Assembly: GCF_002295065.1 (NCBI RefSeq)
Contig: NZ_NSGG01000021.1
Span: 1 to 64,000 of the forward strand
Length of the DNA: 64,000 nucleotides
Direction: 5' to 3'
From: Mesorhizobium sp. WSM3859
GTDB lineage: Bacteria; Pseudomonadota; Alphaproteobacteria; Rhizobiales; Rhizobiaceae
Below, in pieces: positions 18,663 through 28,161 of the stretch. Both the position numbers and the translations under genes were made by a program. How positions within the stretch are numbered: the first letter of the stretch is position 1; every line of letters starts with the position of its first letter. The notes below the pieces were generated by a model. It did not search any database. It had not been told where the DNA came from and saw only the letters and a list, made by a program, of their open reading frames with translations.

Positions 18663-19915
18663 GGCAGCACCGCGCGGTCGAGCGATCGGGCCCGGGGCTC
18701 GGGTTGTAAGCGCTCCCGGACCGCCGACAGATATCGGGCCAGATGCCGGGCTGGGTGATAAGTCCCGTACACGAACCGACACACCGGACCGAAGCTGTTC
18801 GCGGCGGCTGGACCGATGAAATGCAGGCCCGGCACCGAGGTCTCGTAATGGGCCGACAGGTGTGGCGCGCCTTCGACCAACCGCATCTGGCGCAACAGGC
18901 TTGGATTCAGGAAAGCGAGCCGGCCCACGTCGATCTTGTATCCGGTTGCGAAAATAACGTGGTCGGCCCGCATCGATTGCCGCGCGCCACTGGTATCCAT
19001 TACATCGAGTAGCACCTTGCCGTCGCGTGTCTCGACGCTCTGAAAGGTACTACCAAGCCAGACAGGTACTCTCCCGATAACGCGATCCTTCATGAAGGCG
19101 CCGCCAAGAGGCCCGAGCGCCCTGATGTTGGCGAGCCTGACCCGCAGATCTTTCGACAGAAGCCGGATCAATTGCGGATATTTGGCGCAGGTCGCCAACG
19201 TCCAGCCGTGGCCTATTCCGCTCATCGGGGCGGCAGTGTGCTCGAACAGAGTTCGGACGCGCGGCCGGTCGGCGAAATCCAGCTGCGGTCGGCGCACAAC
19301 GAGCGAAACCGACACCCCGCGTTCGTAGAGCAGCGCCGCCAGATCTGACGCCGATGATCCGGATCCGACCACGATGATTTCCTTGCCGTCGAGCGGCTCT
19401 AGTGAGCCGTACTCTCCACTGTGTGAGCACACATCGACCGGCAGATGTGCGGCCTTTTGCGGCAGGCGCTTGAACGGATGCAAGCCGACCGCCACCACCA
19501 CTCGGCGCGCATGGACTGTCTCGCCGTCATCGAAAGTGGCGCGAAAGCAGCCGGCGCTGGGCTCCAGGGCCATCAGGATCTTGGACTCCACCGAGGGCAC
19601 GTAACGCTTCTGAAAGGCCTCGCCGTAGTCGATAAACCGGCTGAGCGGAAGCGGCATCAACTCGTCATGATAGGGCAGCGCACGCTCCGTGCAGAAGCTC
19701 TTCAATGTGAATTCAGATTCCGGATCAGACAGGCTCGTCGCCCAGGGATAGGATTTGAGCAACATCCCCGGAGGCATACTGTGCTTCCATGACCCCATGG
19801 GGTCCCCGAAAATACGGTGCTCCACACCGCGCGCGCGCAAATGCGCGGCCAGCGACAATCCGTAGGGGCCAGCTCCAATGACCGCCACATCCACTGATGG
19901 GAATGATCTCAACAT
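18659..19915 (-). CDS. FAD/NAD(P)-dependent oxidoreductase (flavin monooxygenase-like)
   Basis: A 418-residue two-dinucleotide-binding-domain flavoprotein. The FAD-binding Rossmann motif is DVAVIGAGPYGLSLAAHL at residues about 8-25; the NAD(P) motif is EIIVVGSGSSASDLAALLYE at about 177-196; the late motif DHVIFATGYKIDVGRLAFLN is the usual ATG box of flavin monooxygenases and N-hydroxylases. It probably oxidises a sugar-linked or small-molecule intermediate; the substrate is unknown. It is the first gene of the minus-strand operon. A truncated paralogue lies at 26886-27203, also directly upstream of a GT2 gene. Presence in a polysaccharide operon is unusual and suggests an oxidised sugar substituent (inference). 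Confidence 0.82.
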   Translation of the reverse strand: MLRSFPSVDVAVIGAGPYGLSLAAHLRARGVEHRIFGDPMGSWKHSMPPGMLLKSYPWATSLSDPESEFTLKSFCTERALPYHDELMPLPLSRFIDYGEAFQKRYVPSVESKILMALEPSAGCFRATFDDGETVHARRVVVAVGLHPFKRLPQKAAHLPVDVCSHSGEYGSLEPLDGKEIIVVGSGSSASDLAALLYERGVSVSLVVRRPQLDFADRPRVRTLFEHTAAPMSGIGHGWTLATCAKYPQLIRLLSKDLRVRLANIRALGPLGGAFMKDRVIGRVPVWLGSTFQSVETRDGKVLLDVMDTSGARQSMRADHVIFATGYKIDVGRLAFLNPSLLRQMRLVEGAPHLSAHYETSVPGLHFIGPAAANSFGPVCRFVYGTYHPARHLARYLSAVRERLQPEPRARSLDRAVLP

Positions 19916-20686
19916 GTGTGCGGACTCCGGGACTTATGAAATGAAGTTGAGACAAAGCAATATTGGGAGAACGAAACGTCGTTGCCCTCTCAGCTGGCAA
20001 GTATTGCTAGCGAGGCGCCGTAAGGAAAGCGCTATAGATGGCTAGCGAGTACGATAGATGGTTAGCTCTTTGTGATTATCTCTTCGGGTTGGTTCTTGCC
20101 CGAACCGTATGGCAGCCGTACGATCGCCTGCTTTGGCAGCGCCGCCGAATCCTTGCTTAAGAGCCAGGGAGGTCCGGCTGTGGCATTAAACGAGTGCGGG
20201 TTGCGGAACCGCCTTCGCACAGTCAGCGCACCGCCTGATCAATGAGGCACCGGGGCGCGTGGTTTGCTCCGAGAGAGCCTCGTCCGTTCGCGGCCGCACA
20301 GAGGCCGAAGCTCAATTCACGCCGCTTTGCGCCTCTGATGTACCACGATCTTCAGCGCGACATCCGCTGGCGGTTGCGTTTGGCTGGGTTGATCGCCATC
20401 CTGTTCTCGAGGTTCCAAGAGCAGGTACATGGCTCTCACAGGGAAATCGCTGCATCAGCCTCAAGCTGCCACCAACTCTTAGCAGTGCGAACACGAGCGC
20501 AAACAAGCACGCGCTGCGCAGTCCATATTTCACTCGTGCCAGTCCGCAACGATGTCTCACGTGACCGTTGCCGGAGTCAGGACGCAAGAGCCCCCTAAGG
20601 ATTACCCCCTCTGATCTCGCACAGCCCGGCGTCAATCAGGCATAGTGGTGGTTGGCCCATTTCGGTCGCCAGAGTACGGAACCGTG
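19916..20686. other. Divergent intergenic region
   Basis: About 770 bases between the leftward oxidoreductase operon and the rightward ATP-grasp gene. The first 150 bases are A/T-richer and contain two 13-base direct repeats (20034-20066). No gene is recognised in the rest. Confidence 0.45.
20034..20066. promoter_or_regulatory. Two direct repeats 20 bases apart
   Basis: ATAGATGGCTAGC (20034-20046) and ATAGATGGTTAGC (20054-20066) differ at one position and are repeated with a 20-base period, close to two helical turns. They lie about 120-150 bases upstream of the oxidoreductase start codon, so they could be an activator site for the polysaccharide operon. Confidence 0.35.
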
Positions 20687-21928
20687 GTGTCAGACATCGA
20701 TCCCAGCCAAGTATCCCGCTCCTCGGATTGGCGAATTCCCGCGGTAGTAATAGGTGGGGAACTAAACGGGCTCGGGGTGTGCCGCAGCCTCGCCAAGGGC
20801 GGAATGCCCGTTTGGGTGGTCGACCGCAAGCGCTGGAACCCGGCGCTGTGGTCGCGCTACGCCCACCCGGTCCTGGCAGACGCCCTGCGTGGTCCCGGCT
20901 TCATCGGCTTCCTGCGCGATCTCCAGAGCCGGATCGGCGAGCAGCCGTTCCTGGTCATCACGGATGAGTTGGCACTCCTTACGATCTCGGAGCACCGCAC
21001 AGAGTTGGAGGGGCTCTACCACTTCCGCCTCCCGGCTCACGATACCGTTCTGATGCTGCACGACAAAGCCAGGTTCCACGAAAGCGCCTGGGAGCATGGC
21101 TGGCCGGTGCCGAACGGCGTCGTCGTGCGGGCCCGGGCTGACATTCGCAAGATCACCTCGCTCAGCCTGCCGATGATTCTGAAACCCGCCGACAAGCGCC
21201 ACTTCCACGAAGGGCATGCTCCACGCCTAATCACAGCGGAGAGCTACGCTGACGCCCTCTCGGCCGCCGGGAAACTATTAGCTCAGGCCGGTGAGGTTCT
21301 GGTGCAGGAGACCGTCGAGGGACCGGACCACAACATCTACTTTTGCCTGTTCTACCGGGGACGCAATGGCGAGACGCTCGGCGCGTACACCGGGCAAAAG
21401 CTCGCCAGCACGCCGCCAGGAACCGGGAGCACTGCGTTCTGCACGGCCGCAGTAAACGAGGAGTTGGAGCGCACCACGAAAGACTTCCTTGATCAGGTGA
21501 ATTACTTCGGATTCGGTGGCGTTGAATACAAGCGGGACGTTAGGAGTGGTCGCTTTCTGATCATCGAGCCCACGGTCGGGCGCACAGACTGGCAGGAGGA
21601 GGTGGCGACGCTCGCTGGCGTCAATATCCCGCTGACAGCCTATCGGCACGAACTGCACCTGCAGCCGATGCCCGCAGGTCCGGTTGACGGTCGGGTGGTC
21701 TGGCAGGATTCATGGATCGAGCGGATACGCTTTGGCGCGAAGCCGATCCCACCTCTGTCCGTCGTGGTGGATGGCTACTGGCGCCGAGACGATCCGCTGC
21801 CGGCCCTGGTGCATTATCCTCACAATGTGGCGCACGCTGTGGCTTCTTATCTGCCGCGCTGGCTCGCGGGCCAGCCCCGGAGACTTGATAAGGCGGATTA
21901 CCGGAAGTGGTCGTCGTCAAAGCTGTGA
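20687..21928 (+). CDS. ATP-grasp family ligase
   Basis: About 413 residues. The N-terminal part (IPAVVIGGELNGLGVCRSLA) is a Rossmann-like preATP-grasp domain. The ATP-grasp core is visible as LPMILKPADKRHF (lysine strand), EVLVQETVEGPDHNIYF (hinge) and the metal-binding strand SGRFLIIEPTVGRTDWQEE. Family members join a carboxylate to an amine or similar nucleophile with ATP. In a polysaccharide locus it may attach an amino acid or acyl group to a sugar (inference). Start is uncertain: GTG codons at 20645, 20684 and 20687 are in frame; 20687 is chosen for its position just after ACGGA. It is followed after 44 bases by the GINT1-like gene, so the two are probably co-transcribed. Confidence 0.8.
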   Translation: MSDIDPSQVSRSSDWRIPAVVIGGELNGLGVCRSLAKGGMPVWVVDRKRWNPALWSRYAHPVLADALRGPGFIGFLRDLQSRIGEQPFLVITDELALLTISEHRTELEGLYHFRLPAHDTVLMLHDKARFHESAWEHGWPVPNGVVVRARADIRKITSLSLPMILKPADKRHFHEGHAPRLITAESYADALSAAGKLLAQAGEVLVQETVEGPDHNIYFCLFYRGRNGETLGAYTGQKLASTPPGTGSTAFCTAAVNEELERTTKDFLDQVNYFGFGGVEYKRDVRSGRFLIIEPTVGRTDWQEEVATLAGVNIPLTAYRHELHLQPMPAGPVDGRVVWQDSWIERIRFGAKPIPPLSVVVDGYWRRDDPLPALVHYPHNVAHAVASYLPRWLAGQPRRLDKADYRKWSSSKL

Positions 21929-21972
21929 ACCGGGGTCCTCTGTCCTCTTTGAAATAGTCGTGAAGGACAACA

Positions 21973-23565
21973 ATGCGCATTTGCTTGTGTCTCGATCCAT
22001 CACGGCTGCTGCGTTGGCATCTGTGGCTGGCAGAGGCGCTTGCTGAAGTGCCTGGCAACGATGTTTGCTGCACTTTCGCAGCGTGCTGCCGTCCGCTGCC
22101 GCTGATCTGCCGTCTGCTGCTCGACCTCGAACGGCTGGTTTATGGCTTTCGCGGGAACGGCGCCACCGACTCCGTCGAAGGGGCGCTGCGGTCCCTGCCG
22201 CCGCCCCCGTCCGACCAAGTAGACGTGGTGATCGATCTGAGCGGGGAGCAGCCGCTCCCCTTGGGACGGCGCGTGCTAACCCCGCTCTTCAACGGCGTAT
22301 CGGGCGAGATCGGAGTCATGGCGGCCTTGGCGAACGATCAGGACTTTCTCGTCGACCTGCACGACACGGCACGCCCGTCGCAGCCATGGACGGCGCGTCC
22401 GGCCAGTGTAGACCGTGAAGTGTTCGCAGCGAGTCTCCATAGCGTCCTCTCCTGCGCTGTGGCGCTGATCCAAAAAGCCTTGCGCGAGGAAACCGGTTCA
22501 GCTGCGTCCGGTTTCCCCGGCCCACCCATGGCCTTGCCTTCGCTCGGCGCGCTTTCGGCCATTGCATGGGAGACTGGAGCAGTGGCATCGAAGGCAATCA
22601 AGTTCTTGGATATCTTGACCAGAGGCGGCAAGACGTGGGGGATTGGCTGGCGCTTCGACGAGGCGGCGAGCTTGCTCGACAAAGGCGGAGCAGCCTTCAG
22701 GGTGCTCACTGGGGATACGGGCAGCTACCTTGCCGACCCGTTCCCATTCCGGCACCAGGGGCAGGATTTCATCTTCGTCGAACAGTACCTTTACTCGAAG
22801 AACCGCGGATGCATTGCGGTCGTGCCAGCGGACCGGAGCGGGACCGCCGGCTCACCCCGGATCGTCCTGGAAGAGCCGCACCACCTGTCGTACCCCTTTG
22901 TATTCGAGCATGAGGGCCAGGTCTGGATGATCCCCGAATCGGGGGAGGCCAGGAATGTCAGCCTCTACAGGGCGGTCGAATTCCCGTACCGGTGGACGCG
23001 GGAGGCCTGCCTGTTCGATGGCGTCGAGGGCTACGACACCACGCCCCTGTACCATGACGGTGGCTTCTGGTTTTTCGTCAGCCCCAGGCTGTGGAAATCC
23101 ACGTCCTGGGATGCCCTCAGCCTCTACCGCGCCGAGAGCTTGACCGGGTCTTGGACGCCCCATGCCGCAAACCCGGTCCTGATCGATGCCACGCTCAGCC
23201 GCCCCGCAGGCGCTGTCGTTCGACACCGCGGACAGACGCTACGTCCCGTCCAGGACTGCGCGCGCGGCTATGGCGGCGCGGTTACGTTCTGCCGGATCGA
23301 TGCGGTCGGTTTGTCGGAATTTGCCCAGACCCCCGTCGGTCGCATTTGGTCTGGAGCGTTCGGGTGCCACACCTACAACCGGCGGTCCGCACTGGAGGTA
23401 ATCGATCTGTTCGGTCATATCCGGGGGGTGCCAGAGGTCACGACCTCTTATGGGCGGATGGCTCCCAAAGCGTCGGATAGCCGGCAAGGCGAGGCAGACG
23501 AGAATGTGATGAAAAAGCACGCGGCGCAAGCCAGGAGTGCAAGAGCCAATCCCCCCCCGGGATGA
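21973..23565 (+). CDS. GINT1-like beta-propeller glycosyl protein with formyltransferase-like N-terminus
   Basis: A 530-residue protein. Residues about 1-190 resemble the formyltransferase-like domain found in this class (LLRWHLWLAEALAEVPGNDV, DVVIDLSGEQPLP). Residues about 205-490 match the region related to plant glucosamine inositolphosphorylceramide transferase N-termini, a five-bladed propeller resembling GH43/GH68 folds: FIFVEQYLYSKNRGCIAVVP, then EPHHLSYPFVFEHEGQVWMI. The activity in bacteria is not established; a role in transferring or modifying a sugar with an N-linked group is plausible. It probably works with the ATP-grasp ligase just upstream. The C-terminal 30 residues are low in structure. 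Confidence 0.78.
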   Translation: MRICLCLDPSRLLRWHLWLAEALAEVPGNDVCCTFAACCRPLPLICRLLLDLERLVYGFRGNGATDSVEGALRSLPPPPSDQVDVVIDLSGEQPLPLGRRVLTPLFNGVSGEIGVMAALANDQDFLVDLHDTARPSQPWTARPASVDREVFAASLHSVLSCAVALIQKALREETGSAASGFPGPPMALPSLGALSAIAWETGAVASKAIKFLDILTRGGKTWGIGWRFDEAASLLDKGGAAFRVLTGDTGSYLADPFPFRHQGQDFIFVEQYLYSKNRGCIAVVPADRSGTAGSPRIVLEEPHHLSYPFVFEHEGQVWMIPESGEARNVSLYRAVEFPYRWTREACLFDGVEGYDTTPLYHDGGFWFFVSPRLWKSTSWDALSLYRAESLTGSWTPHAANPVLIDATLSRPAGAVVRHRGQTLRPVQDCARGYGGAVTFCRIDAVGLSEFAQTPVGRIWSGAFGCHTYNRRSALEVIDLFGHIRGVPEVTTSYGRMAPKASDSRQGEADENVMKKHAAQARSARANPPPG

Positions 23566-24248
23566 TCGTGCTGGCCGCCCGCCGAGGTGGAATCGACGAG
23601 TAGAACCTGCTGCATTTCGAAGTGCGTGGCGCGCACACGCGTGTGCCAAGGCAAAAACTATAAGATGGCTTTTATCGCCTGACCGTTCGAGCTTGAGCTC
23701 TCCGCTCGTTCGGCGAGATCGGGCCAATTGCGCCGGGGCTGTACGTCGGCCAGCCCGTTCGACTTTCGTCAGCCAAGCACCCTCTCGATGGACAGAGGAA
23801 CGCCACTTGCGCTTGACGATGCTTCAGAGGGGCGCCCGACAAGCACCGCATCCTCGGCACAATGTTCGCGTAGATATGCTCGATTCGCGGCCGATTAGCG
23901 TAGAACTTTTCGGCTTTGAGCCCGGCAGCATGGCCATTGGATCACGCAGATCGGATCCTTGATCATTGCCTCGCACACGACTATGCAGCATCAGCCAGCC
24001 CTGGGCCGAGACAGGGCGTGCTTTATCGCCTTATCTTCATCTGAGCCCAGACGAGACTCGGGTCAATGTCACGACAAGCCTGACACCTTGCGGCGGTTTC
24101 AGTGCTAGGTAGGTATGAAGGCCGAGCCGCTGCGAGGTTCCTCGCAGGCGATGTGTCTCACTGGCCATTGAACCAACACTCACGACGCGCGTCGGCTTGC
24201 CTGTTGTAAGTGGTCCGCGCACGTCTCTTCAGCGTACGGTCTGCCAAG
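23566..24248. other. Intergenic, nothing recognised
   Basis: About 680 bases between two convergent genes. Short open frames exist but none has a recognisable family or a good start. No clear terminator was found. Confidence 0.4.
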
Positions 24249-25613
24249 TTAGTGCCGAACTACCAATTTTCCAAGCATGTACCATGGCCCGTCGCCCCGT
24301 ATGGCGAGCGTGATGTCCGGTGTCTCGCTGCCCGGCGGCGCCAACCCGATTTGCACTGGATAGGTTCCAGCAGCGAGCCCCGCCGTTCCGATTGTGACGG
24401 TGTCGGTACGGTCGCCTGGAAGAAATCCCTGCATTGAAACCCGGGAGTCCTTGACCAGAGTTCCGATTCTTACAAGCACGTGGCGATCAAAGTACATCGG
24501 AGCGTTTCCCGTATTTGACCAATTTAGTTGCACAGCAAAGTTGCTCCCTGAATGTATTGACGTTGGGAACGCGGCTCGCCTCAGAACAACGCGATAGCCG
24601 AGCTTTGTCAGCATGTTCCCCACGGCTGGAAGCATTTCGGCAGGAATCGGTTCACTCTTGTTGCTGATCTTCGAGACATGGTTATCGACCGCCCACTGGA
24701 GGCTTCGCTGCCATTGCGAGTTGCGCAAAACCCAGTCCGACATAACTCCGCATGGCTCCACAATAACAGGCCCGGACTTCCAAGCATTTGGTACATCCGC
24801 TACCATGAGCGGGTAGTTGAGTTGCATCTCACGCCGTCCTCCCCAGCAATCGGCCCTCCAGCCGAGACCTTTGCTAATCGCATAATGAAATGCCTCTTTA
24901 TCGTTCCACCATATTCCGTCATTGACTACCAGTGGGCCCTTGATATGCGTTCTGAACTCGTCGAAGAGCCATTTCAAAGTTTCTGTCCTTGGATAAGGAG
25001 GGGAAGGCTCGGTTTTCCAAAAATGTTGCTCACCCCAGTCGCCAATAATTCCGATGTCAATCGAGTCGATCGCTGGGCTTTGGCCATAACGCTGTCCAAG
25101 AGCTGCAATCAGCTTCCCTAGATCCTGTCTGACCACGCTTTCATCCAGATTGGGAAACCAGACCTGGGACCCCTTGAACGCAAACGTAAAGCCAGGAAAG
25201 CCGGCATTTCTCAGCCCCACTGGCCCAGAGTCACCTTCCTCGTAGGCCATAATGCGAAACGCAAGCCTTTGTCCCGACGCTTGCGCTTGCGAAAGGGCGC
25301 TATCGAGCGGACCGAAATCGAACGTGCCTGGTCGTGCTTCAATGGCGCTCCAGCTGATCCGGAAATACATGGTCGAGGACGGAAACTGGCGGTCTCGCGC
25401 TGCGGATTGATAGAAGGTCTCATACCCGACGCCCGGGTTCTTAATGACGTCCGTGCGTTCCGTTGGATAGTATGTCGACATCGTCTGAATCGGAGATGGC
25501 CGGGACGGCCTGGTCAGTCTGTTGTGCTTGGCGATGGATGCAATAGGGCCGCCCACTCCGGCAGCCATGGTGATGGCAACCAACACCGGCAAATACGGCA
25601 GCCGCCTACGCAT
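24249..25613 (-). CDS. Secreted DUF4832 (glycosidase-like) protein
   Basis: A 454-residue protein with an N-terminal signal sequence or anchor (LPYLPVLVAITMAAGVGGPI after three Arg). The body begins NPGVGYETFYQSAARDRQFP, and contains STMYFRISWSAIEARPGTFD and SIDIGIIGDWGEQHFWKTEP, the DUF4874-like TIM-barrel part; the C-terminal 120 residues form the beta-sandwich DUF4832 module (WSNTGNAPMYFDRHVLVRIG). The fold is that of glycoside hydrolases and the acidic residues in the DWGE strand may be catalytic, but no activity is established. It acts outside the cytoplasm, likely trimming or binding the polysaccharide. It lies 85 bases downstream of the GT2 gene. Confidence 0.78.
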   Translation of the reverse strand: MRRRLPYLPVLVAITMAAGVGGPIASIAKHNRLTRPSRPSPIQTMSTYYPTERTDVIKNPGVGYETFYQSAARDRQFPSSTMYFRISWSAIEARPGTFDFGPLDSALSQAQASGQRLAFRIMAYEEGDSGPVGLRNAGFPGFTFAFKGSQVWFPNLDESVVRQDLGKLIAALGQRYGQSPAIDSIDIGIIGDWGEQHFWKTEPSPPYPRTETLKWLFDEFRTHIKGPLVVNDGIWWNDKEAFHYAISKGLGWRADCWGGRREMQLNYPLMVADVPNAWKSGPVIVEPCGVMSDWVLRNSQWQRSLQWAVDNHVSKISNKSEPIPAEMLPAVGNMLTKLGYRVVLRRAAFPTSIHSGSNFAVQLNWSNTGNAPMYFDRHVLVRIGTLVKDSRVSMQGFLPGDRTDTVTIGTAGLAAGTYPVQIGLAPPGSETPDITLAIRGDGPWYMLGKLVVRH

Positions 25614-25698
25614 AGGTATTTCCCTGACTCCCCATCTGGAAGCGCCTCGCGCTCTTGCCTACGATCCGGACGTTGCACAAGTTGCGCGAGCGCGCACC

Positions 25699-26889
25699 TT
25701 ACGCTTCCTGTGAACTCGCCCTGATGTCTGGGACCAACGCAAGGTCACGCTCACTGCCCTGCCCAGTTACATTGAGAGAGCGCATTCTCAACTCGTCTTT
25801 CGCATCCGGCTCCGTTTGCTGGAGATAGGCAAGGAGTTTGGCCTCGCGGCGCCCACGCGTGACGGTAGTAAGCACGAGCCCACAAGTAACCGAGAGAACA
25901 GCTAGAAACGTCAAAGCGATGGTCAGAGCCCCGGCCGCCAGCCCAGGAAACACCCCCTCGTTCTCGTAGGCAGTGAAGATCGACGTGGCGAGCAGGATGG
26001 CAGGCACCAGCAATAAGCCGCCGACGCTTGTAAAGAAGAGCAACGGCCGTTCTGACCTCTGTAAGCCCGCGATAGTCCACAGAATTCGCAGGCCGTCGCG
26101 CCACGTATTGAGTTTCGAGGCAGAACCCGCAGGCCGTGCGTAGTATGGTGTGGGGATCTCGGCCACCGGCAGACCGAGTTCAAGAGCGTGGACGGTCAGT
26201 TCGGTTTCAATCTCAAACCCTCGCGCGAGCAGCGGAATCGACTTGACGAAGCGCCGTGTAAAGACCCGATATCCCGACAACATGTCGGTAAAGGTGCGGC
26301 CAAACACCGACGCAACGAAGCTCGTCAGTAGGAGGTTGCCGAAGCGATGACCAGCCCGATAGGCAGTTGCCTCCACTTCGACCCGCGCCGCCACTACCAT
26401 GTCCAGGCGATCTTGCACGAGGCGCGCGATCATGTCGCGGGCGCTCAGCGCATCATAGGTCGCATCGCCATCAACCAGGACATAAATATCCGCATCAATG
26501 TCCGAAAACATACGCCTCACCACGATGCCTTTGCCCTGGCGCGACTCTCGACGGACTTCGGCGCCCGCGGATCTGGCTAATTCAGCTGTGCCGTCTGTCG
26601 AGTTGTTATCGTAGACATAGATACTTGCCCCTGGTAGTGCCGCTTGGAACTGGGCGACGACAGAGGCAACCGTCGCTGCCTCATTGTAGCAAGGGACGAG
26701 GACGGCGATGCGGTATTGGGCGAATAAACCCGGTTCGGATTGCCCTTGATAGGCACTGCCGTCAGGCACGAGAAAGTGGACTGCGCCGGTTCCTAGGGAC
26801 TGCGGCCGTGCGGCTGAGGCCGCTGGCAATGATCCATCGGCGCTTGACCGGATATTTACGGCTGCTGTCAGGGGATGAAGAGCGCTCAT
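25699..26889 (-). CDS. Glycosyltransferase family 2 (polyprenyl-sugar type) with C-terminal membrane segments
   Basis: A 396-residue enzyme. The GT-A domain at about residues 58-270 shows IAVLVPCYNEAATVASVVAQ, YVYDNNSTDGT and the DXD-type motif in YVLVDGDATYD. The C-terminal 90 residues contain two hydrophobic segments (LLFFTSVGGLLLVPAILLAT; ALTIALTFLAVLSVTCGLVL), typical of GT2 enzymes that load sugars onto polyprenyl phosphate. The start codon overlaps the stop of the truncated oxidoreductase by ATGA, which suggests past translational coupling to it. A longer frame upstream belongs to that remnant. Confidence 0.88.
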   Translation of the reverse strand: MSALHPLTAAVNIRSSADGSLPAASAARPQSLGTGAVHFLVPDGSAYQGQSEPGLFAQYRIAVLVPCYNEAATVASVVAQFQAALPGASIYVYDNNSTDGTAELARSAGAEVRRESRQGKGIVVRRMFSDIDADIYVLVDGDATYDALSARDMIARLVQDRLDMVVAARVEVEATAYRAGHRFGNLLLTSFVASVFGRTFTDMLSGYRVFTRRFVKSIPLLARGFEIETELTVHALELGLPVAEIPTPYYARPAGSASKLNTWRDGLRILWTIAGLQRSERPLLFFTSVGGLLLVPAILLATSIFTAYENEGVFPGLAAGALTIALTFLAVLSVTCGLVLTTVTRGRREAKLLAYLQQTEPDAKDELRMRSLNVTGQGSERDLALVPDIRASSQEA

Positions 26890-27203
26890 AGCGATACCCC
26901 AGGTTCCACGGCAGCGAACTTGGATCCAATCGCGATTTTGCGGCCGAGTGTGCTCGCCGGATGGCGCGCCAGAAGGCGGGTCGGATGTTTGGCCCCGAAG
27001 GCGAACCGGGCGACAGGGCAAAGGGCGTTCGCAGATGCTGGCGCGATGAAATACAAACCCCGCCATGGACCCTTCATCATCCGTTGAAAGATCGGCATGT
27101 TATTTACGCGACGGATTCCAAGAGTCGCGAATTGAGAAAAACTGAGGCGACCGAGGTCGATCCTGTACCCGGTCGCTGAGATGACATGAATCGAGGTTCC
27201 CAT
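26886..27203 (-). pseudogene. C-terminal remnant of a second flavin oxidoreductase
   Basis: The 105-residue frame matches the last quarter of the intact oxidoreductase at 18659-19915: VISATGYRIDLGRLSFSQFA corresponds to VIFATGYKIDVGRLAFLNPS, and GLYFIAPASANALCPVARFA to GLHFIGPAAANSFGPVCRFV. Both nucleotide-binding domains are missing, so it is non-functional. It precedes an intact GT2 gene with an ATGA overlap, the same order as the intact oxidoreductase and broken GT2 at 18.4-19.9 kb. Confidence 0.8.
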
Positions 27204-28161
27204 ATCGCATTGCTCGCTGTTGCCGCAGCCTTCCTTCCGTGAATACTGTCACGGCACAGCTCGCCCGGCTAAGCGCTCAATAGTCTTTGGCGGTGGCTCT
27301 CTGGAGGTACTACTTCACGTCCAAGCGGAAGGGAGGCTCGATCCTCTGACCTCGAGCGACCTCCAATGGCGGCGTGCAACGCCGGCCCCTCGGCCTGACC
27401 CGCCTGCGGCTGATACGACAAGACTGGTCAGAGCTTTATCCCTATCGTCAATGTCGCCAGCCATGGCACCCGATAGACATCGGACTTGAGTTTCTCTCAC
27501 GGAAATACGTAACCATCTCCCGGCAAAGCCCGTGACCTCAGAATGAATGCCGCTCAAAGCGGCTTGAGGGCCGCTGGCACGGCGCTTCATTGGCGTGCCA
27601 CCGAGGGTGGCAAGTCAGCGCCAAAGGTTGACCTGATCCAGCCGTTGATCCTCCCGTTCTTGGTTCTTTATGTGTTCTCGGACCACCGCTTCGCCTCGAC
27701 CGACGGTCGAGACGAAGTGGTCCGGGCCCAAAAATGCTGCATCTCGAAATTCCGACACCGCTCTCCATAAACCCGAGCCAAATGGATGGCGCCTAGTGTG
27801 ACTTAAACTCTCAACTTCGGCCACGTGACTGAGCTTTTGTGTGCATGGAAGCTCACCAAGGCGAAAGTCGCCGGTGGACTCCCGGGAACGTCAAAGCGCT
27901 ATTGTCACCCCCGCAAAGCGGGGGCATCTCCGATATTGTTTAAGTTAGATACGACTAGGTCAACTAGAATGTGACAGCTGATCTTCGATCATCCTCCCCA
28001 TTATGAGTACTACTTCATCGCAAGATTTCCGCGATTGACCGAATAGACGCATAGGCGCTCAATCTGATCTTCAACTTGGCGCGGTGCTGCTGCCGTTGAA
28101 CCACTTCGGAGCCGAAGAAGCCTTTGCACGCCCATGCGGATTCGAAGAAGAGATCGAAATC
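27204..28161. other. Intergenic region with a transposase remnant
   Basis: About 960 bases with no intact gene. A small piece of an IS200/IS605-type transposase lies at 27615-27735. The last 200 bases are A/T-richer and probably carry the promoter of the GT2 gene at 28162. Confidence 0.45.
27615..27735 (-). mobile_element. C-terminal remnant of an IS200/IS605-family TnpA transposase
   Basis: The frame ends with HFVSTVGRGEAVVREHIKNQ and EREDQRLDQVNLWR. This closely follows the C-terminus of one subclass of Y1 transposases (pattern YFVSTVG..E..IR.YI..QE.ED..LDQL.LW). The catalytic HUH and Tyr regions are absent. The upstream part of the frame is not recognisable, so only the last 40 residues are called. 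Confidence 0.5.
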
